Positions 15,587 through 23,276 are shown, counted from the stretch's first letter. The stretch: 34,962 nucleotides of DNA from Aliiroseovarius sp. (GCF_030148435.1 NZ_JASBTN010000057.1:1-34962); one strand, 5' to 3'. Notes: generated by a model not told the origin, from the sequence alone. Made by a program: numbers and translations.

Positions 15587-16222
15587 TTAACGCCCCGGCC
15601 CTTTCCAATCGATCTGGCAGATCTCGGCGGATTTTCCGTCGAAATCCCACACCCGGCCAAAGGCGCGCACGCGGCCCTGGTTGGCGGTGGCGACGGTGAT
15701 GTCCGGCCCCATCCAGTATTCGGTGTTGGTGATCACCTGGTCGGCACCATCCTTGCCCGGCACCGGCTCGATCTCGCCCTTGATCGCACGGCCGACCATC
15801 AGGCGGCGCTTCTTGCCTTCGGTCTCGAAGGTGATCGGCGCGCGTTCGGCGCCCAGGAACTCGCTGACCAGCATGGAAAACAGGCCGGTGGTGCCCTTGG
15901 CCTTGCCGGTGAAGATGTTCAGCAACCCTTCGAAGGCGGCCTCCGAGGCGCGGTCGTCGATATAGGCCGCCGCCTTCCAGTTGCCGCGCGCCATGTTGCC
16001 GGGGATTTCCAGCAGAAGGCCGATGTTCAGGCCCGACAGATCCTCGTCGCCGTAATTGCCGCTGTCGATGCGGATGCCGGCCCAGCCCATGCAATAGCCC
16101 TCGGTCGGCGGGTGGTTGCCCAGCGACACGACGCAGGGGCAGAACACCGTGCAGTTGCAGTTGAGGATCAGTTCCCCCTTGATGGTCCATTCGACCGTTC
16201 CAACTTCAGCACCATCCAGCAT
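15587..16222 (-). CDS. DUF1326 family protein, cysteine-rich N-terminus
   Basis: A 211-residue protein of a family with no known function. The N-terminal part has a dense cysteine cluster, LILNCNCTVFCPCVVSLG (C22, C24, C28, C30) with C44 following in TEGYCMGW, which looks suited to binding a metal or thiol. The rest is mainly beta-rich (IRIDSGNYGDEDLSGLNIGL, then LEIPGNMARGNWKAAAYIDD) with no membrane segment or signal peptide. The ATG at 16222 has an excellent GAGGAGG upstream; a longer reading frame reaching back to 16513 overlaps the DUF2182 gene and is rejected. It sits between the DUF2182 gene (11 nt gap) and dmdA (31 nt), all in one direction. Position suggests a job tied to DUF2182 and perhaps to DMSP use. 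Confidence 0.88.
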   Translation of the reverse strand: MLDGAEVGTVEWTIKGELILNCNCTVFCPCVVSLGNHPPTEGYCMGWAGIRIDSGNYGDEDLSGLNIGLLLEIPGNMARGNWKAAAYIDDRASEAAFEGLLNIFTGKAKGTTGLFSMLVSEFLGAERAPITFETEGKKRRLMVGRAIKGEIEPVPGKDGADQVITNTEYWMGPDITVATANQGRVRAFGRVWDFDGKSAEICQIDWKGPGR

Positions 16223-16233
16223 TTGCGTCCTCC

Positions 16234-17016
16234 TCAGATCAGCGCGTTTGCGATTGCCGCGATGCCCGCGGCGATCAGCCCCCAGCCGAGCGGCTTCGTC
16301 AGGTGCCGCCCCAGGTCGGGGAGTTTCTCGAAAATCATTATCAACGTGGCCAGGCCCATGAAGGCCAGATTCATCACCCCGCCCACGAAGCCAAGCAGCA
16401 TCAGCGCCCAGCAACAACCGAGGCAGAGCGCACCGAGGCGCAGGCCAAGCTCGATCGGGTTGCGCAGACCGGGGCGCCAGTGCTGCATGAAAAAGGTCAG
16501 GGGTTCGCGGCATTGGGTCAGGCAGGCCTCCTTGATGGCCGAGAACTGGTAGGCCCCTGCCCCGATCAGAAGCGCGCCGGACAGCCAGGGCGTCAGGCTC
16601 TGCCCAACCGGCGAGACCAGCCCGGCGCGGTAAAGCGTGATCTGCAGCCCGGCGGCCACGGCGGAAAAGCCCAGCCAGATCATCAGGTAGCCCACCAGCA
16701 GCAGCCCGAAGCCGGCCCGCGTCGCCGCACCCGAATGGATCAGGTCGTCATAGGTCGCCAGCGCCGGCAGAAAGGTCGGCGCCATCATTGCCGCCACCAT
16801 CACCGCCCACATGGCGGCCACGCCCCAATACCCGGCCAGGTCCGGCGTGACGACGCAGAGCGATTGCCAAAATTCGACCCCGTACAAATTGGCCGCCGCC
16901 ACCATCCCAGGCGGCAGCGCCATGGCATAGAGCGCCACCCATCCCGCAAGGATCAGGCCGAACAGCGTCAGCCAATGCGGCGCCGCCATGGCGCGGATCC
17001 TTGACGAAAGAGGCAT
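16234..17016 (-). CDS. DUF2182 integral membrane protein, putative metal-binding
   Basis: This 260-residue protein has about six to seven hydrophobic segments and belongs to a family described as predicted metal-binding membrane proteins of unknown role. Polar residues lie in the membrane: AVMVAAMMAPTFLPAL near 71-86, a cluster K162-x2-C165-x3-C169 (IKEACLTQCREPLTFF), and C198 with C201-C202 (LCLGCCWALMLLG). The ATG at 17016 has GGAG six bases upstream and replaces a longer frame that would run into the operator region. It is the first gene of the minus-strand unit DUF2182-DUF1326-dmdA-acuI and is divergent from the GntR gene. DUF2182 and DUF1326 genes often travel together, so they probably act as a pair; metal handling is only a guess. 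Confidence 0.88.
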   Translation of the reverse strand: MPLSSRIRAMAAPHWLTLFGLILAGWVALYAMALPPGMVAAANLYGVEFWQSLCVVTPDLAGYWGVAAMWAVMVAAMMAPTFLPALATYDDLIHSGAATRAGFGLLLVGYLMIWLGFSAVAAGLQITLYRAGLVSPVGQSLTPWLSGALLIGAGAYQFSAIKEACLTQCREPLTFFMQHWRPGLRNPIELGLRLGALCLGCCWALMLLGFVGGVMNLAFMGLATLIMIFEKLPDLGRHLTKPLGWGLIAAGIAAIANALI

Positions 17017-17042
17017 CTTTTCTCCATCCCTGAGTCGGTGTA

Positions 17043-17048
17043 TATAAT
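17043..17048 (+). promoter_or_regulatory. Possible -10 box of the gntR promoter
   Basis: A perfect TATAAT lies about 50 nt before the GTG start of the regulator. No good -35 box is seen at 17 nt. The first operator repeat begins inside this box, which would allow the regulator to control its own gene. Confidence 0.4.
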
Positions 17049-17072
17049 GTCTGACAATTGAATGTCTGACAA
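17044..17072 (-). promoter_or_regulatory. Probable promoter of the DUF2182-DUF1326-dmdA-acuI unit
   Basis: On the minus strand TTGTCA and CATTAT are separated by exactly 17 nt, about 28 nt before the DUF2182 start codon. One operator repeat covers the -35 box and the other covers the spacer and edge of the -10 box, so bound regulator would block RNA polymerase. Confidence 0.6.
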
Positions 17073-17074
17073 TT
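17046..17074. promoter_or_regulatory. Twin operator: two identical 14-bp repeats with TGTCTGACA palindromes
   Basis: AATGTCTGACAATT occurs at 17046-17059 and again at 17061-17074, a 15-bp period. Each copy contains the odd-length palindrome TGTC-T-GACA. On the reverse strand the core TTGTCAGACAT is close to the TnGTnnnACnA pattern known for FadR-subfamily GntR proteins. The position between the divergent GntR gene and DUF2182 makes these the likely binding sites of the GntR protein. Confidence 0.8.
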
Positions 17075-17097
17075 AAAAACATTCGGAGTGACGCAGC

Positions 17098-17829
17098 GTG
17101 AAAACCGAGCTTGAGCAGAACCGAGACCTTTCCGTGCAGATCGCCGAGGCCATACGCGATGCGATCATGGACGGGGGGCTGCTGGTCGACGAGCGCCTGC
17201 CCTCGGAGGCGGAGCTGTGCGAAAAGTTCGGCGTGTCACGCCCAACCGTGCGCGAGGCGTTGAAACGGTTGGCGGCGCAGAACCTGATCCGCACCCAGCG
17301 CGGCGCCTCGGGCGGGGCCTTCGTGAACCGGATCAGTTTCGAAGAGGCCTATGGCCAGCAGATCACCACCTCGACGCTTCTGCTGTCCATGAACGAGGTG
17401 GATTTCGAAACCGCCTGCGAGGCGCGCTATGCACTGGAACGCGCCTGTGTCGATCTTTCGGCGCAGCGACGCACGGCGGATCAACTGGCCACGATGCGGG
17501 CCGAAATCCACCGCCAGGCCCAGCCCGGCCTGTCGGACGAGGCTTTCTGCGCATCCGATGTGGCCTTTCACCGGGCGCTGGTGGACGGGGCGGGCAACCC
17601 GGTCCTGTCCTACCAGCTTGCGGGCGCGGTCGAAGCAACCCAGCCGCTGATGAACATGATCACCTTTACGACACGTGACCGCAATCGCATCGTGGCCTTT
17701 CATACCACGATCGCAGACGCACTGGATGCACGGGACAGCCAAACGGCGGACAAGGCGCTGGAGCAGCTTGCCGACTATACCAGCAGTTTGGCACGCGAGG
17801 CGATGGAGCGGCGTCACAAGGCGACGTAA
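17098..17829 (+). CDS. GntR-family (FadR subfamily, FCD domain) transcriptional regulator
   Basis: A DNA-binding regulator of 243 residues. The N-terminal winged helix spans about residues 10-75 (IAEAIRDAIMDGGLL, then SEAELCEKFGVSRPTVREAL, then RLAAQNLIRTQRGASGGAFV). The C-terminal part is an all-helical FCD ligand domain, with CASDVAFHRALVDGAGNPVL and FHTTIADALDARD supplying likely metal and ligand histidines. The effector is unknown; FadR-type proteins sense organic acids or acyl-CoAs. A GTG start is used, with GGAG nine bases upstream. It is divergent from DUF2182-DUF1326-dmdA-acuI with twin operators between them. In Ruegeria pomeroyi a GntR gene lies next to dmdA-acuI, as I recall, which fits a role in DMSP control. 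Confidence 0.92.
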   Translation: MKTELEQNRDLSVQIAEAIRDAIMDGGLLVDERLPSEAELCEKFGVSRPTVREALKRLAAQNLIRTQRGASGGAFVNRISFEEAYGQQITTSTLLLSMNEVDFETACEARYALERACVDLSAQRRTADQLATMRAEIHRQAQPGLSDEAFCASDVAFHRALVDGAGNPVLSYQLAGAVEATQPLMNMITFTTRDRNRIVAFHTTIADALDARDSQTADKALEQLADYTSSLAREAMERRHKAT

Positions 17830-17881
17830 CCCCGGTTAAATCCCGCAACTGGCCGTCCACGGTGCTCCTCGCTGATGTCCG

Positions 17882-18475
17882 TCAGCTGCTCGTGTGATAC
17901 TCACACGTCACCGCTGGATTGAACGGCATAAGGGTCCCGGCCGGATTGTCCCGGAAAATCCAGACATGCTGGTCGAAATGCGGCGCAAAGTAATGCGCCT
18001 CATCCGCTTCGGTTGCCGGATCATCCGCCATCGCATCCCAGGGCTTTCCATTGATTTCCGGCTGCGGTTTCCCGGTTTCTGCCCAGGCGGCCTGCCAGAC
18101 AAGGTTTTCAACGCCAACCAGTTCGAGCGACCCATCCTGTTGCGGCTCATACATCAAGATCGCGGGCTGCATCCAATCGGTGTGAATGCCGTTCCCGTTC
18201 ACCCGCGGCTTATCCCCGGTTATTCCAAGCATTGCCGGGTGGATATAGTGTATACCCATCCCCCCCCACTCGGCGGGCAACCCTTCGGCCCCGGCCGACA
18301 CGCATTGATCGGCCGGATCCCGGATATAGCCATCCGCCAACGCCACATTGACATCCATGTATTTTTCCGTGGCTGCACGAACGGCATCCAAATCAACAGT
18401 TTCGGCAAAAACGCTTCCAGCCGCGAAGTAAGTTACGGCTGCGAAAACGCCGCATTTCAAAGAAAATGAATGCAT
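17882..18475 (-). CDS. Secreted protein of unknown function
   Basis: A 197-residue protein with a signal peptide (residues 1-24, hydrophobic core CGVFAAVTYFAAG, cleavage near FAET). I do not recognise a named family, but the sequence has the look of a conserved domain: EKYMDVNVALADGYIRD, a lone cysteine (DQCVSAGAEG), WGGMGIHYIHPAMLG, QPAILMYEPQQDGSLELVGV, and a histidine-rich end HYFAPHFDQHVWIF before the final CEYH. The two cysteines could form a disulfide. The ATG at 18475 follows GGGGAGAG and gives the signal peptide; an in-frame start 33 codons upstream is not supported. It converges on the GntR gene and is divergent from ssrA. The 200 bases upstream of it are clearly richer in A+T than the rest of the window. 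Confidence 0.8.
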   Translation of the reverse strand: MHSFSLKCGVFAAVTYFAAGSVFAETVDLDAVRAATEKYMDVNVALADGYIRDPADQCVSAGAEGLPAEWGGMGIHYIHPAMLGITGDKPRVNGNGIHTDWMQPAILMYEPQQDGSLELVGVENLVWQAAWAETGKPQPEINGKPWDAMADDPATEADEAHYFAPHFDQHVWIFRDNPAGTLMPFNPAVTCEYHTSS

Positions 18476-18645
18476 TCTTTCTCTCCCCGTCGATATTATT
18501 CCTTTTTGGAAATGGCCGGCTGTTCGCATGCCGCCATGTCGAAAAGCATACACGAAATTCCAAGAGTTTTCCATTTTGCGAAATCACCCCACCAGGAACT
18601 CAAGCCAATACGACCTGCGACCCTGCGCAGAAGAGGAGTTCCACC

Positions 18646-18674
18646 TTGCACATCGCCCCGCCACATCCTATTTC
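18646..18674 (+). promoter_or_regulatory. Sigma-70 promoter of ssrA
   Basis: TTGCAC and TATTTC are separated by exactly 17 nt, about 7 nt before the presumed 5' end of pre-tmRNA at 18681. A small hairpin GTCCCC / GGGGAC starts the transcript. Confidence 0.65.
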
Positions 18675-18680
18675 TGTATC

Positions 18681-19007
18681 GTCCCCTCGGGGACTATGGA
18701 CATAAACGCGCTCGTAATAAGCGGATCGGACCCGGGGGCGGTACCCGGCGGCTCCACCAAACATCCCTTGTTGGGGGACCATGGGGCCGAAACAGGATCG
18801 ACGGACGTCTAAAGGGGTTAGCTTTGTCTCGGCGGGGTGCCACCGTATCGGCCCGTAAAGTACAATTGCCAACAACAATCGTGCTCCGGTCGCTCTGGCT
18901 GCGTAAGCAGTCCGAAAGATCGAAACTTAAGCCCTTTCGCCTAGCCGCGTAAGGCGGGGTTCGCAGGTACCTGGCAACAGAAACCTGCACTACCTGCCCC
19001 CTGTCCC
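18681..19007 (+). ncRNA. ssrA: Transfer-messenger RNA (tmRNA), circularly permuted two-piece form
   Basis: tmRNA rescues stalled ribosomes and tags the unfinished protein for proteolysis. The gene has the permuted order seen in alphaproteobacteria: the acceptor piece comes first and ends in CGGCTCC-A-CCA (18749-18759), then a spacer of about 23 nt that is cut out, then the coding piece beginning GGGGCCG (18783-18789). Those two strands form the 7-bp acceptor stem with one G-U pair. The T-arm is CCGGG-GGCGGTA-CCCGG. The tag frame runs from 18868 to 18906. Downstream, paired segments around GCAGGT / ACCTGC and CCCC fit a pseudoknot. The two outer ends are estimated, not read directly. It is followed about 110 nt later by an NTF2-like gene. 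Confidence 0.93.
18868..18906 (+). other. tmRNA tag-peptide reading frame (ANNNRAPVALAA, stop)
   Basis: The codons GCC AAC AAC AAT CGT GCT CCG GTC GCT CTG GCT GCG TAA encode the tag. It ends LAA as tags recognised by ClpXP do, and begins with an Asn-rich stretch, the part SspB adaptors contact in other bacteria. GCC is taken as the resume codon because it follows GTAAAGTACAATT, the usual setting. Confidence 0.88.
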
Positions 19008-19114
19008 ATGATTATACCTCCGGCAAGCAGTCCGTTGTCCGCCCGGGCTCACCTTCCCTTAACCATTTCACCCTATCCTGCCAGCAGGACGGACTTGATG
19101 AGAGGGAGAGCGAG

Positions 19115-19543
19115 ATGACACCCCTGAACACACTGAAGGCATGGTATGACCGCATCTGGTTGCAGGGTGATCTTGACGCGATCGACGAGCTGTTCACCCC
19201 GGACACAGAAGCGCAGGGCATGATGGAATTCGCCGTCGGACCGGAAGACTTCAAGGCGCTGGTACCCGCCTTCCTCGCCCAAGTGGAGCTGGAAAAGGTC
19301 AGCTATGACAAGGTGCTCGAACTGGGCGACTGGGTCTGGGCCCACATGTCCGCGCATGCCACGTCACGGGCCAGCGAGGCACCGATCACCGTAACCGGAC
19401 AGATCATGGTGCGCGTGCAGGACGGACGTATCGTCGAGGCCTATAACCAGTTCGATTTCCTGACCCTGTTCGAGAAGCTGGGCTATCTGCCCCCGGAAAC
19501 ACTGGCGCTGTGCCTGTCCGGCGAGGGGATCGGGCTCGACTGA
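19115..19543 (+). CDS. SnoaL-like (NTF2-fold) protein
   Basis: The 142-residue protein has the length and style of SnoaL-like NTF2-fold proteins (MTPLNTLKAWYDRIWLQGDLDAIDELFTPD, given here in outline). A first helix with a conserved Trp and Tyr is followed by IDELFTPD, then beta strands VWAHMSAHATS and ITVTGQIMVRVQDGRIVEAYN, ending in FDFLTLFEKLGYLPP. Members are polyketide cyclases, isomerases or binding domains; most are unassigned, as here. GAGAGGGAG lies a few bases before the ATG. The gene is separated by about 110 nt from ssrA and by about 50 nt from the chromate transporter in the same direction, so it may share a transcript with the latter. Confidence 0.8.
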   Translation: MTPLNTLKAWYDRIWLQGDLDAIDELFTPDTEAQGMMEFAVGPEDFKALVPAFLAQVELEKVSYDKVLELGDWVWAHMSAHATSRASEAPITVTGQIMVRVQDGRIVEAYNQFDFLTLFEKLGYLPPETLALCLSGEGIGLD

Positions 19544-19595
19544 GCCGCCATGAACACGCTTGCCGAATCTGTCCTGCATGGGCCCTATCGCGCCC

Positions 19596-20843
19596 ATGGA
19601 ACCCTCGCTTGCCCAACTCACCCGCGTCTTTGCCCGCATCGGCCTCATGTCCTTCGGCGGCCCGGCCGCGCAGATCGCCGTCATGCATCGCGAACTGGTC
19701 GAAGTTCGCCCCTGGCTGACCGAGGACCAGTTCCTGCGCGCCCTGTCCTTCTGCATGCTGTTGCCAGGCCCCGAGGCGATGCAGCTCTGCACCTATGCGG
19801 GCTGGCGTCTGAAGGGCGTGACGGGCGGGTTGATTGCTGGGTTGCTGTTCGTTCTTCCGGGCGCTGCGGTGATGCTGGCGCTGGTGCTGGCCTATGCCGC
19901 CTGGGGCACCCTGCCTGTCGTCGAGGCGGTGTTCCTGGGCATCAAGGCGACGGTGGTGATCGTGGTGCTGCAGGCCCTGGTAAAGCTGGCGAAGAAGGCC
20001 CTGCGCCAGGCGGATCGCTGGGTCATTGCCGCCCTGTCCTTCCTGGCGCTCTACGGATTCGGCGCGCCCTTCCCCTCCGTAATCGCCCTGGCTGCCGCCT
20101 ATGGTGCGCTCAGCGCGACCGGCCGGACCGAGGATGTCCCCCGTCCCGACACCACCGCCACCCTGCGCACGGCGCTGATCTGGGGCGGGCTCTGGATTGC
20201 CCCGATCGCCGCCGCCTGGGCCGCGGGCAGCCAGATTCTGGCGCAGATCGGGCTGTTCTTTTCCAAACTGGCCGTGGTCACGTTCGGTGGCGCCTATGCG
20301 GTGCTGGCCTACATGACACAGGAAGTGGTAACGCGCCACGGCTGGCTGACGACCGCCCAGATGATGGATGGTCTGGGCCTGGCGGAAACCACCCCCGGCC
20401 CGCTGATCCTTGTGACCGAATTCGTCGGCTTCCTGGCGGGCTACGGCACTGGCGGGATCGGATTGGCCCTGGCGGCCACGGCAATGACGCTGTGGGTCAC
20501 TTTCATCCCCTGTTTTCTGTGGATCTTCGCCGCCGCCCCCCACGTGGAATGGCTGACCACACGTCCGCGCCTCAAAGCTGCCCTGTCCGCCATCACCGCA
20601 GCCGTCGTCGGCGTCATCGCCAACCTGTCGCTCTGGTTCGCGCTGCATGTGTTCTTTGCCGAGGTCACGCAGGCCCCCGCCCCCTTTGCCGCCGCCCTCC
20701 CGACGCCGGGCAGCCTTGACCTGCACGCGCTGGTCCTGGCCGCGATCGCCGCGGCGCTTCTGCTGGGCGGGAAACGCCCCCTTCCGCTTGTGCTTGTCCT
20801 GATGGGAGGGGCCGGCTGGCTTGTTGGATCCGTCACCATCTGA
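19596..20843 (+). CDS. chrA: Chromate transporter, ChrA-type (two CHR domains)
   Basis: An inner-membrane transporter of about 415 residues, built of two homologous CHR halves. The first carries FARIGLMSFGGPAAQ and LPGPEAMQLCTYAGW, the second FSKLAVVTFGGAYAV and ETTPGPLILVTEFVGF. Members of the long type export chromate, often as sulfate analogues, and confer chromate resistance; others may carry different anions. Start choice is uncertain. A TTG at 19560 and ATGs at 19578 and 19596 are all in frame and none has a clear ribosome-binding site; 19596 places the first helix nearest the usual N-terminus. The gene follows the SnoaL-like gene closely. No chrB-like regulator is seen. Confidence 0.88.
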   Translation: MEPSLAQLTRVFARIGLMSFGGPAAQIAVMHRELVEVRPWLTEDQFLRALSFCMLLPGPEAMQLCTYAGWRLKGVTGGLIAGLLFVLPGAAVMLALVLAYAAWGTLPVVEAVFLGIKATVVIVVLQALVKLAKKALRQADRWVIAALSFLALYGFGAPFPSVIALAAAYGALSATGRTEDVPRPDTTATLRTALIWGGLWIAPIAAAWAAGSQILAQIGLFFSKLAVVTFGGAYAVLAYMTQEVVTRHGWLTTAQMMDGLGLAETTPGPLILVTEFVGFLAGYGTGGIGLALAATAMTLWVTFIPCFLWIFAAAPHVEWLTTRPRLKAALSAITAAVVGVIANLSLWFALHVFFAEVTQAPAPFAAALPTPGSLDLHALVLAAIAAALLLGGKRPLPLVLVLMGGAGWLVGSVTI

Positions 20844-21011
20844 CTTCCCTTCCCCCCCGAATCCCCTATGCTGGAGCAAAGCGTTTCGACCCGGACCGCG
20901 CCAGGTTCGCGTGGAAACGCCACGACACCGATCAAGGTTGTGGGCGTTGCGCGAAAAGCCGTGTTTCAGCTTCTTCACGAAACGCCATATTGTGAACAGG
21001 AAGGCCCATCC

Positions 21012-21524
21012 ATGTCCGACCGGATTGATTATGGAAATCTGATGCACAACGCGATGCGGAGCCTGATCCGCACCGTTCTGGACGAGGTTGCCGAACGTGG
21101 CCTGCCCGGCGCGCATCATTTCTTCATCAGTTTCGACACCACCCATCCGGAGGTCGAACTGGCCGACTGGCTGCGCGAACGCTTCCCCGAGGACATGACC
21201 ATCGTCATGCAGCACTGGTTCGCCGACCTTGACGTGGGCGAGGATGGGTTCGCCGTCACGCTGAACTTCGGGGACCAGCCTGAACGCATGGCCATCCCCT
21301 ATGACGCGATCCGCACATTCGTCGATCCTTCGGTGGAATTCGGGCTTCGTTTCGAGACGCAGGAAGACGAGGAAGAGGCGGAACTGGCCGCCTCCGAGGA
21401 GGCACCTGTCGATTTCGAGGAATTCGCCCCCCCGGCCGAGGACAGCCCCGCCGCGGCCGAGGAGGACAAGGAAGACGCGCACAAGGACGCCGAGATCGTC
21501 AGCCTGGACAGTTTCCGCAAGTAA
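21012..21524 (+). CDS. sspB: SspB-alpha type ClpXP adaptor protein
   Basis: SspB tethers ssrA-tagged proteins to ClpXP. The 170-residue protein has a folded N-terminal part (DRIDYGNLMHNAMRSL, HHFFISFDTTHPEVELADWL, TIVMQHWFADLDVGEDGFAV, PYDAIRTFVDPSVEFGLRF), a long acidic, Glu/Ala-rich linker (about residues 115-158) and a conserved basic tip (EIVSLDSFRK) which probably docks on ClpX. That order, folded domain plus flexible tail, is the SspB design. The ATG at 21012 has AGGAAGG upstream; 48 extra in-frame codons are not credible. The neighbouring fumC is a usual partner in alphaproteobacteria. Notably ssrA lies 2 kb upstream on the same strand. Confidence 0.9.
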   Translation: MSDRIDYGNLMHNAMRSLIRTVLDEVAERGLPGAHHFFISFDTTHPEVELADWLRERFPEDMTIVMQHWFADLDVGEDGFAVTLNFGDQPERMAIPYDAIRTFVDPSVEFGLRFETQEDEEEAELAASEEAPVDFEEFAPPAEDSPAAAEEDKEDAHKDAEIVSLDSFRK

Positions 21525-21706
21525 CACGACGGCTCCCCGGGCCCGCGAAGGGGGGGCTCGCGCCCCGATTGCGGGGCCTGCGGGCGTTGCGCGCGCAAAA
21601 GACGCCGTCCAGTGCGCCACGTTAGCGGTATCCAACGGTATACAGGATTGAACTTTGCGTCCGATCCGGTATGAAGTCAGCGATCACTTATCAAAGGCGC
21701 CGAGAC

Positions 21707-23101
21707 ATGACCCAGACCCGCACCGAAACCGACAGCTTTGGCCCGCTCGAAGTTCCCACCGACAAGTATTGGGGCGCACAGACACAGCGCTCGCTTATGA
21801 ATTTCCCGATCGGTTGGGAAAAACAGCCCGTCGCCATCGTGCGCGCCCTGGGCGTGATCAAGCAGGCCTGTGCCGAGGCGAACACCAGGTCGGGAGACAT
21901 GGACAAGACCATTGGCGACGCGGTCGTGCAGGCCGCCTCGGAAGTGGTGGCCGGCAAGTTCGACGACAACTTCCCGCTGGTCGTCTGGCAGACCGGCTCG
22001 GGCACCCAGTCGAACATGAACGCCAACGAGGTTATCGCCAACCGTGCAATCGAGATCCTTGGGGGCGTGATCGGGTCAAAAGACCCGGTGCATCCGAACG
22101 ACCATTGCAACATGGGCCAGTCGTCGAACGACACCTTCCCGACCGCCATGCATATCGCCACCGCCATGTCGGTACGCGACGTGCTGCTGCCGGGGCTGGA
22201 AAAGCTGCTGGCGGGGCTCGAGGCCAAGCAAGCCGAATTCGCCGACATCATCAAGATCGGCCGTACCCACACCCAGGACGCGACGCCGCTGACGCTGGGC
22301 CAGGAGTTCTCGGGCTACGCCCACATGATCCGCCAGGGGATCGGCCGCGTGAAGGCGGCCCTGCCCGGCATCTACGAACTGGCGCAGGGCGGCACCGCCG
22401 TCGGCACCGGGCTGAACACGAAAAACGGCTGGGGCGAGGAAGTCGCCGCCAACATGGCCCGCATCACCGACCTGCCCTTCGTCACCGCCCCGAACAAGTT
22501 CGAGGCCCTCAGCGCCCATGACGCCATGGTGTTCATGTCAGGCGCCATCGCGACCGTGGCCGGCAGCTGCTACAAGATCGCCAATGACATCCGCTTCCTG
22601 GGCTCCGGCCCGCGCTCGGGTCTGGGCGAACTGATCCTGCCGGAGAACGAACCGGGCAGCTCGATCATGCCGGGCAAGGTGAACCCGACCCAGGCCGAGG
22701 CGCTGACCCAGGTCGCCGCCCATGTCATGGGCAATGACGCGGCGATGAAATTCGCCGGCTCGCAGGGGCATTTCGAGCTCAACGTCTACAACCCGATGAT
22801 GAGCTACAACCTGTTGCAGTCGATCCAGCTTCTGGGCGACGCCGCCGACAGCTTTACCGAGCGGATGCTGAACGGCATCAAGGCCAACGAGCCGCGCATC
22901 GACAAGCTGATGAAGGAAAGCCTGATGCTGGTCACAGCACTGGCGCCGACCATCGGCTATGACAACGCGACCAAAGTGGCCAAGACCGCGCATAAGAACG
23001 GCACCACTCTGAAGGAAGAGGCGATTGCGCTCGGCTTCGTGGATGAGGCCACCTTCGACGCAGTCGTCCGTCCGGAACAGATGATCGGCCCGAAAGGCTG
23101 A
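21707..23101 (+). CDS. fumC: Class II fumarate hydratase
   Basis: This TCA-cycle enzyme converts fumarate to malate without an iron-sulfur cluster. The 464-residue product has the full superfamily signature [13 protein letters not shown], the substrate loops [14 protein letters not shown] and [17 protein letters not shown], and [20 protein letters not shown] with the catalytic-site His and Thr. Length equals that of E. coli FumC (467). The ATG at 21707 has AAAGG eight bases upstream and is preferred over an earlier in-frame one (21671). The DUF4169 gene begins 2 nt after the stop, so fumC, DUF4169 and the ribbon-helix-helix gene form an operon. Confidence 0.96.
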   Translation: MTQTRTETDSFGPLEVPTDKYWGAQTQRSLMNFPIGWEKQPVAIVRALGVIKQACAEANTRSGDMDKTIGDAVVQAASEVVAGKFDDNFPLVVWQTGSGTQSNMNANEVIANRAIEILGGVIGSKDPVHPNDHCNMGQSSNDTFPTAMHIATAMSVRDVLLPGLEKLLAGLEAKQAEFADIIKIGRTHTQDATPLTLGQEFSGYAHMIRQGIGRVKAALPGIYELAQGGTAVGTGLNTKNGWGEEVAANMARITDLPFVTAPNKFEALSAHDAMVFMSGAIATVAGSCYKIANDIRFLGSGPRSGLGELILPENEPGSSIMPGKVNPTQAEALTQVAAHVMGNDAAMKFAGSQGHFELNVYNPMMSYNLLQSIQLLGDAADSFTERMLNGIKANEPRIDKLMKESLMLVTALAPTIGYDNATKVAKTAHKNGTTLKEEAIALGFVDEATFDAVVRPEQMIGPKG

Positions 23102-23102
23102 C

Positions 23103-23276
23103 ATGGTAAAAATCGTCAACCTGAACAAGGCGCGCAAGACACGCGACCGCGTGAAGAAGCGCGCGCAAGCCAATGAAAACGCGGTAAAGTTCGGGCTGAC
23201 GAAAGCTCAGAAAGATCTAAACAGAACCCGGGGCGAGAAATCGGCCCGGGTTCTGGACGGGCAGGAAAAAGAATGA
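23103..23276 (+). CDS. DUF4169 family small basic protein
   Basis: A 57-residue, strongly basic protein (MVKIVNLNKARKTRDRVKKR at the start). Family members occur in alphaproteobacteria next to fumC and a ribbon-helix-helix gene; no function is known. Its reading frame starts 2 nt after the fumC stop, with AAAGG six bases before the ATG, and its end overlaps the next start by ATGA. Helix-rich, many Lys/Arg and no Cys: nucleic acid or ribosome contact is possible but unproven. Confidence 0.85.
   Translation: MVKIVNLNKARKTRDRVKKRAQANENAVKFGLTKAQKDLNRTRGEKSARVLDGQEKE

Noticed and set aside
15587-16513. Longer version of the DUF1326 gene
   Set aside because: The first 97 codons lie inside the DUF2182 gene in another frame; the ATG at 16222 has an excellent ribosome-binding site.
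17891-17907. CGTGTGA / TCACACG inverted repeat at the end of the secreted-protein gene
   Set aside because: It lies within the coding end, has no T run and is short; probably chance.
18470-18952. Several plus- and minus-strand open frames over the tmRNA
   Set aside because: The region is explained by ssrA; their translations have no motif apart from the tag frame.
19550-20719. Frame beginning with ATG at 19550 in place of the ChrA start
   Set aside because: Its translation lacks membrane character and family motifs; the ChrA frame has both CHR signatures.
19404-21635. 743-codon minus-strand open frame across chrA and sspB
   Set aside because: It is antisense to two recognisable genes and rich in Gly, Arg, Gln and His, as shadows of G+C-rich genes are.
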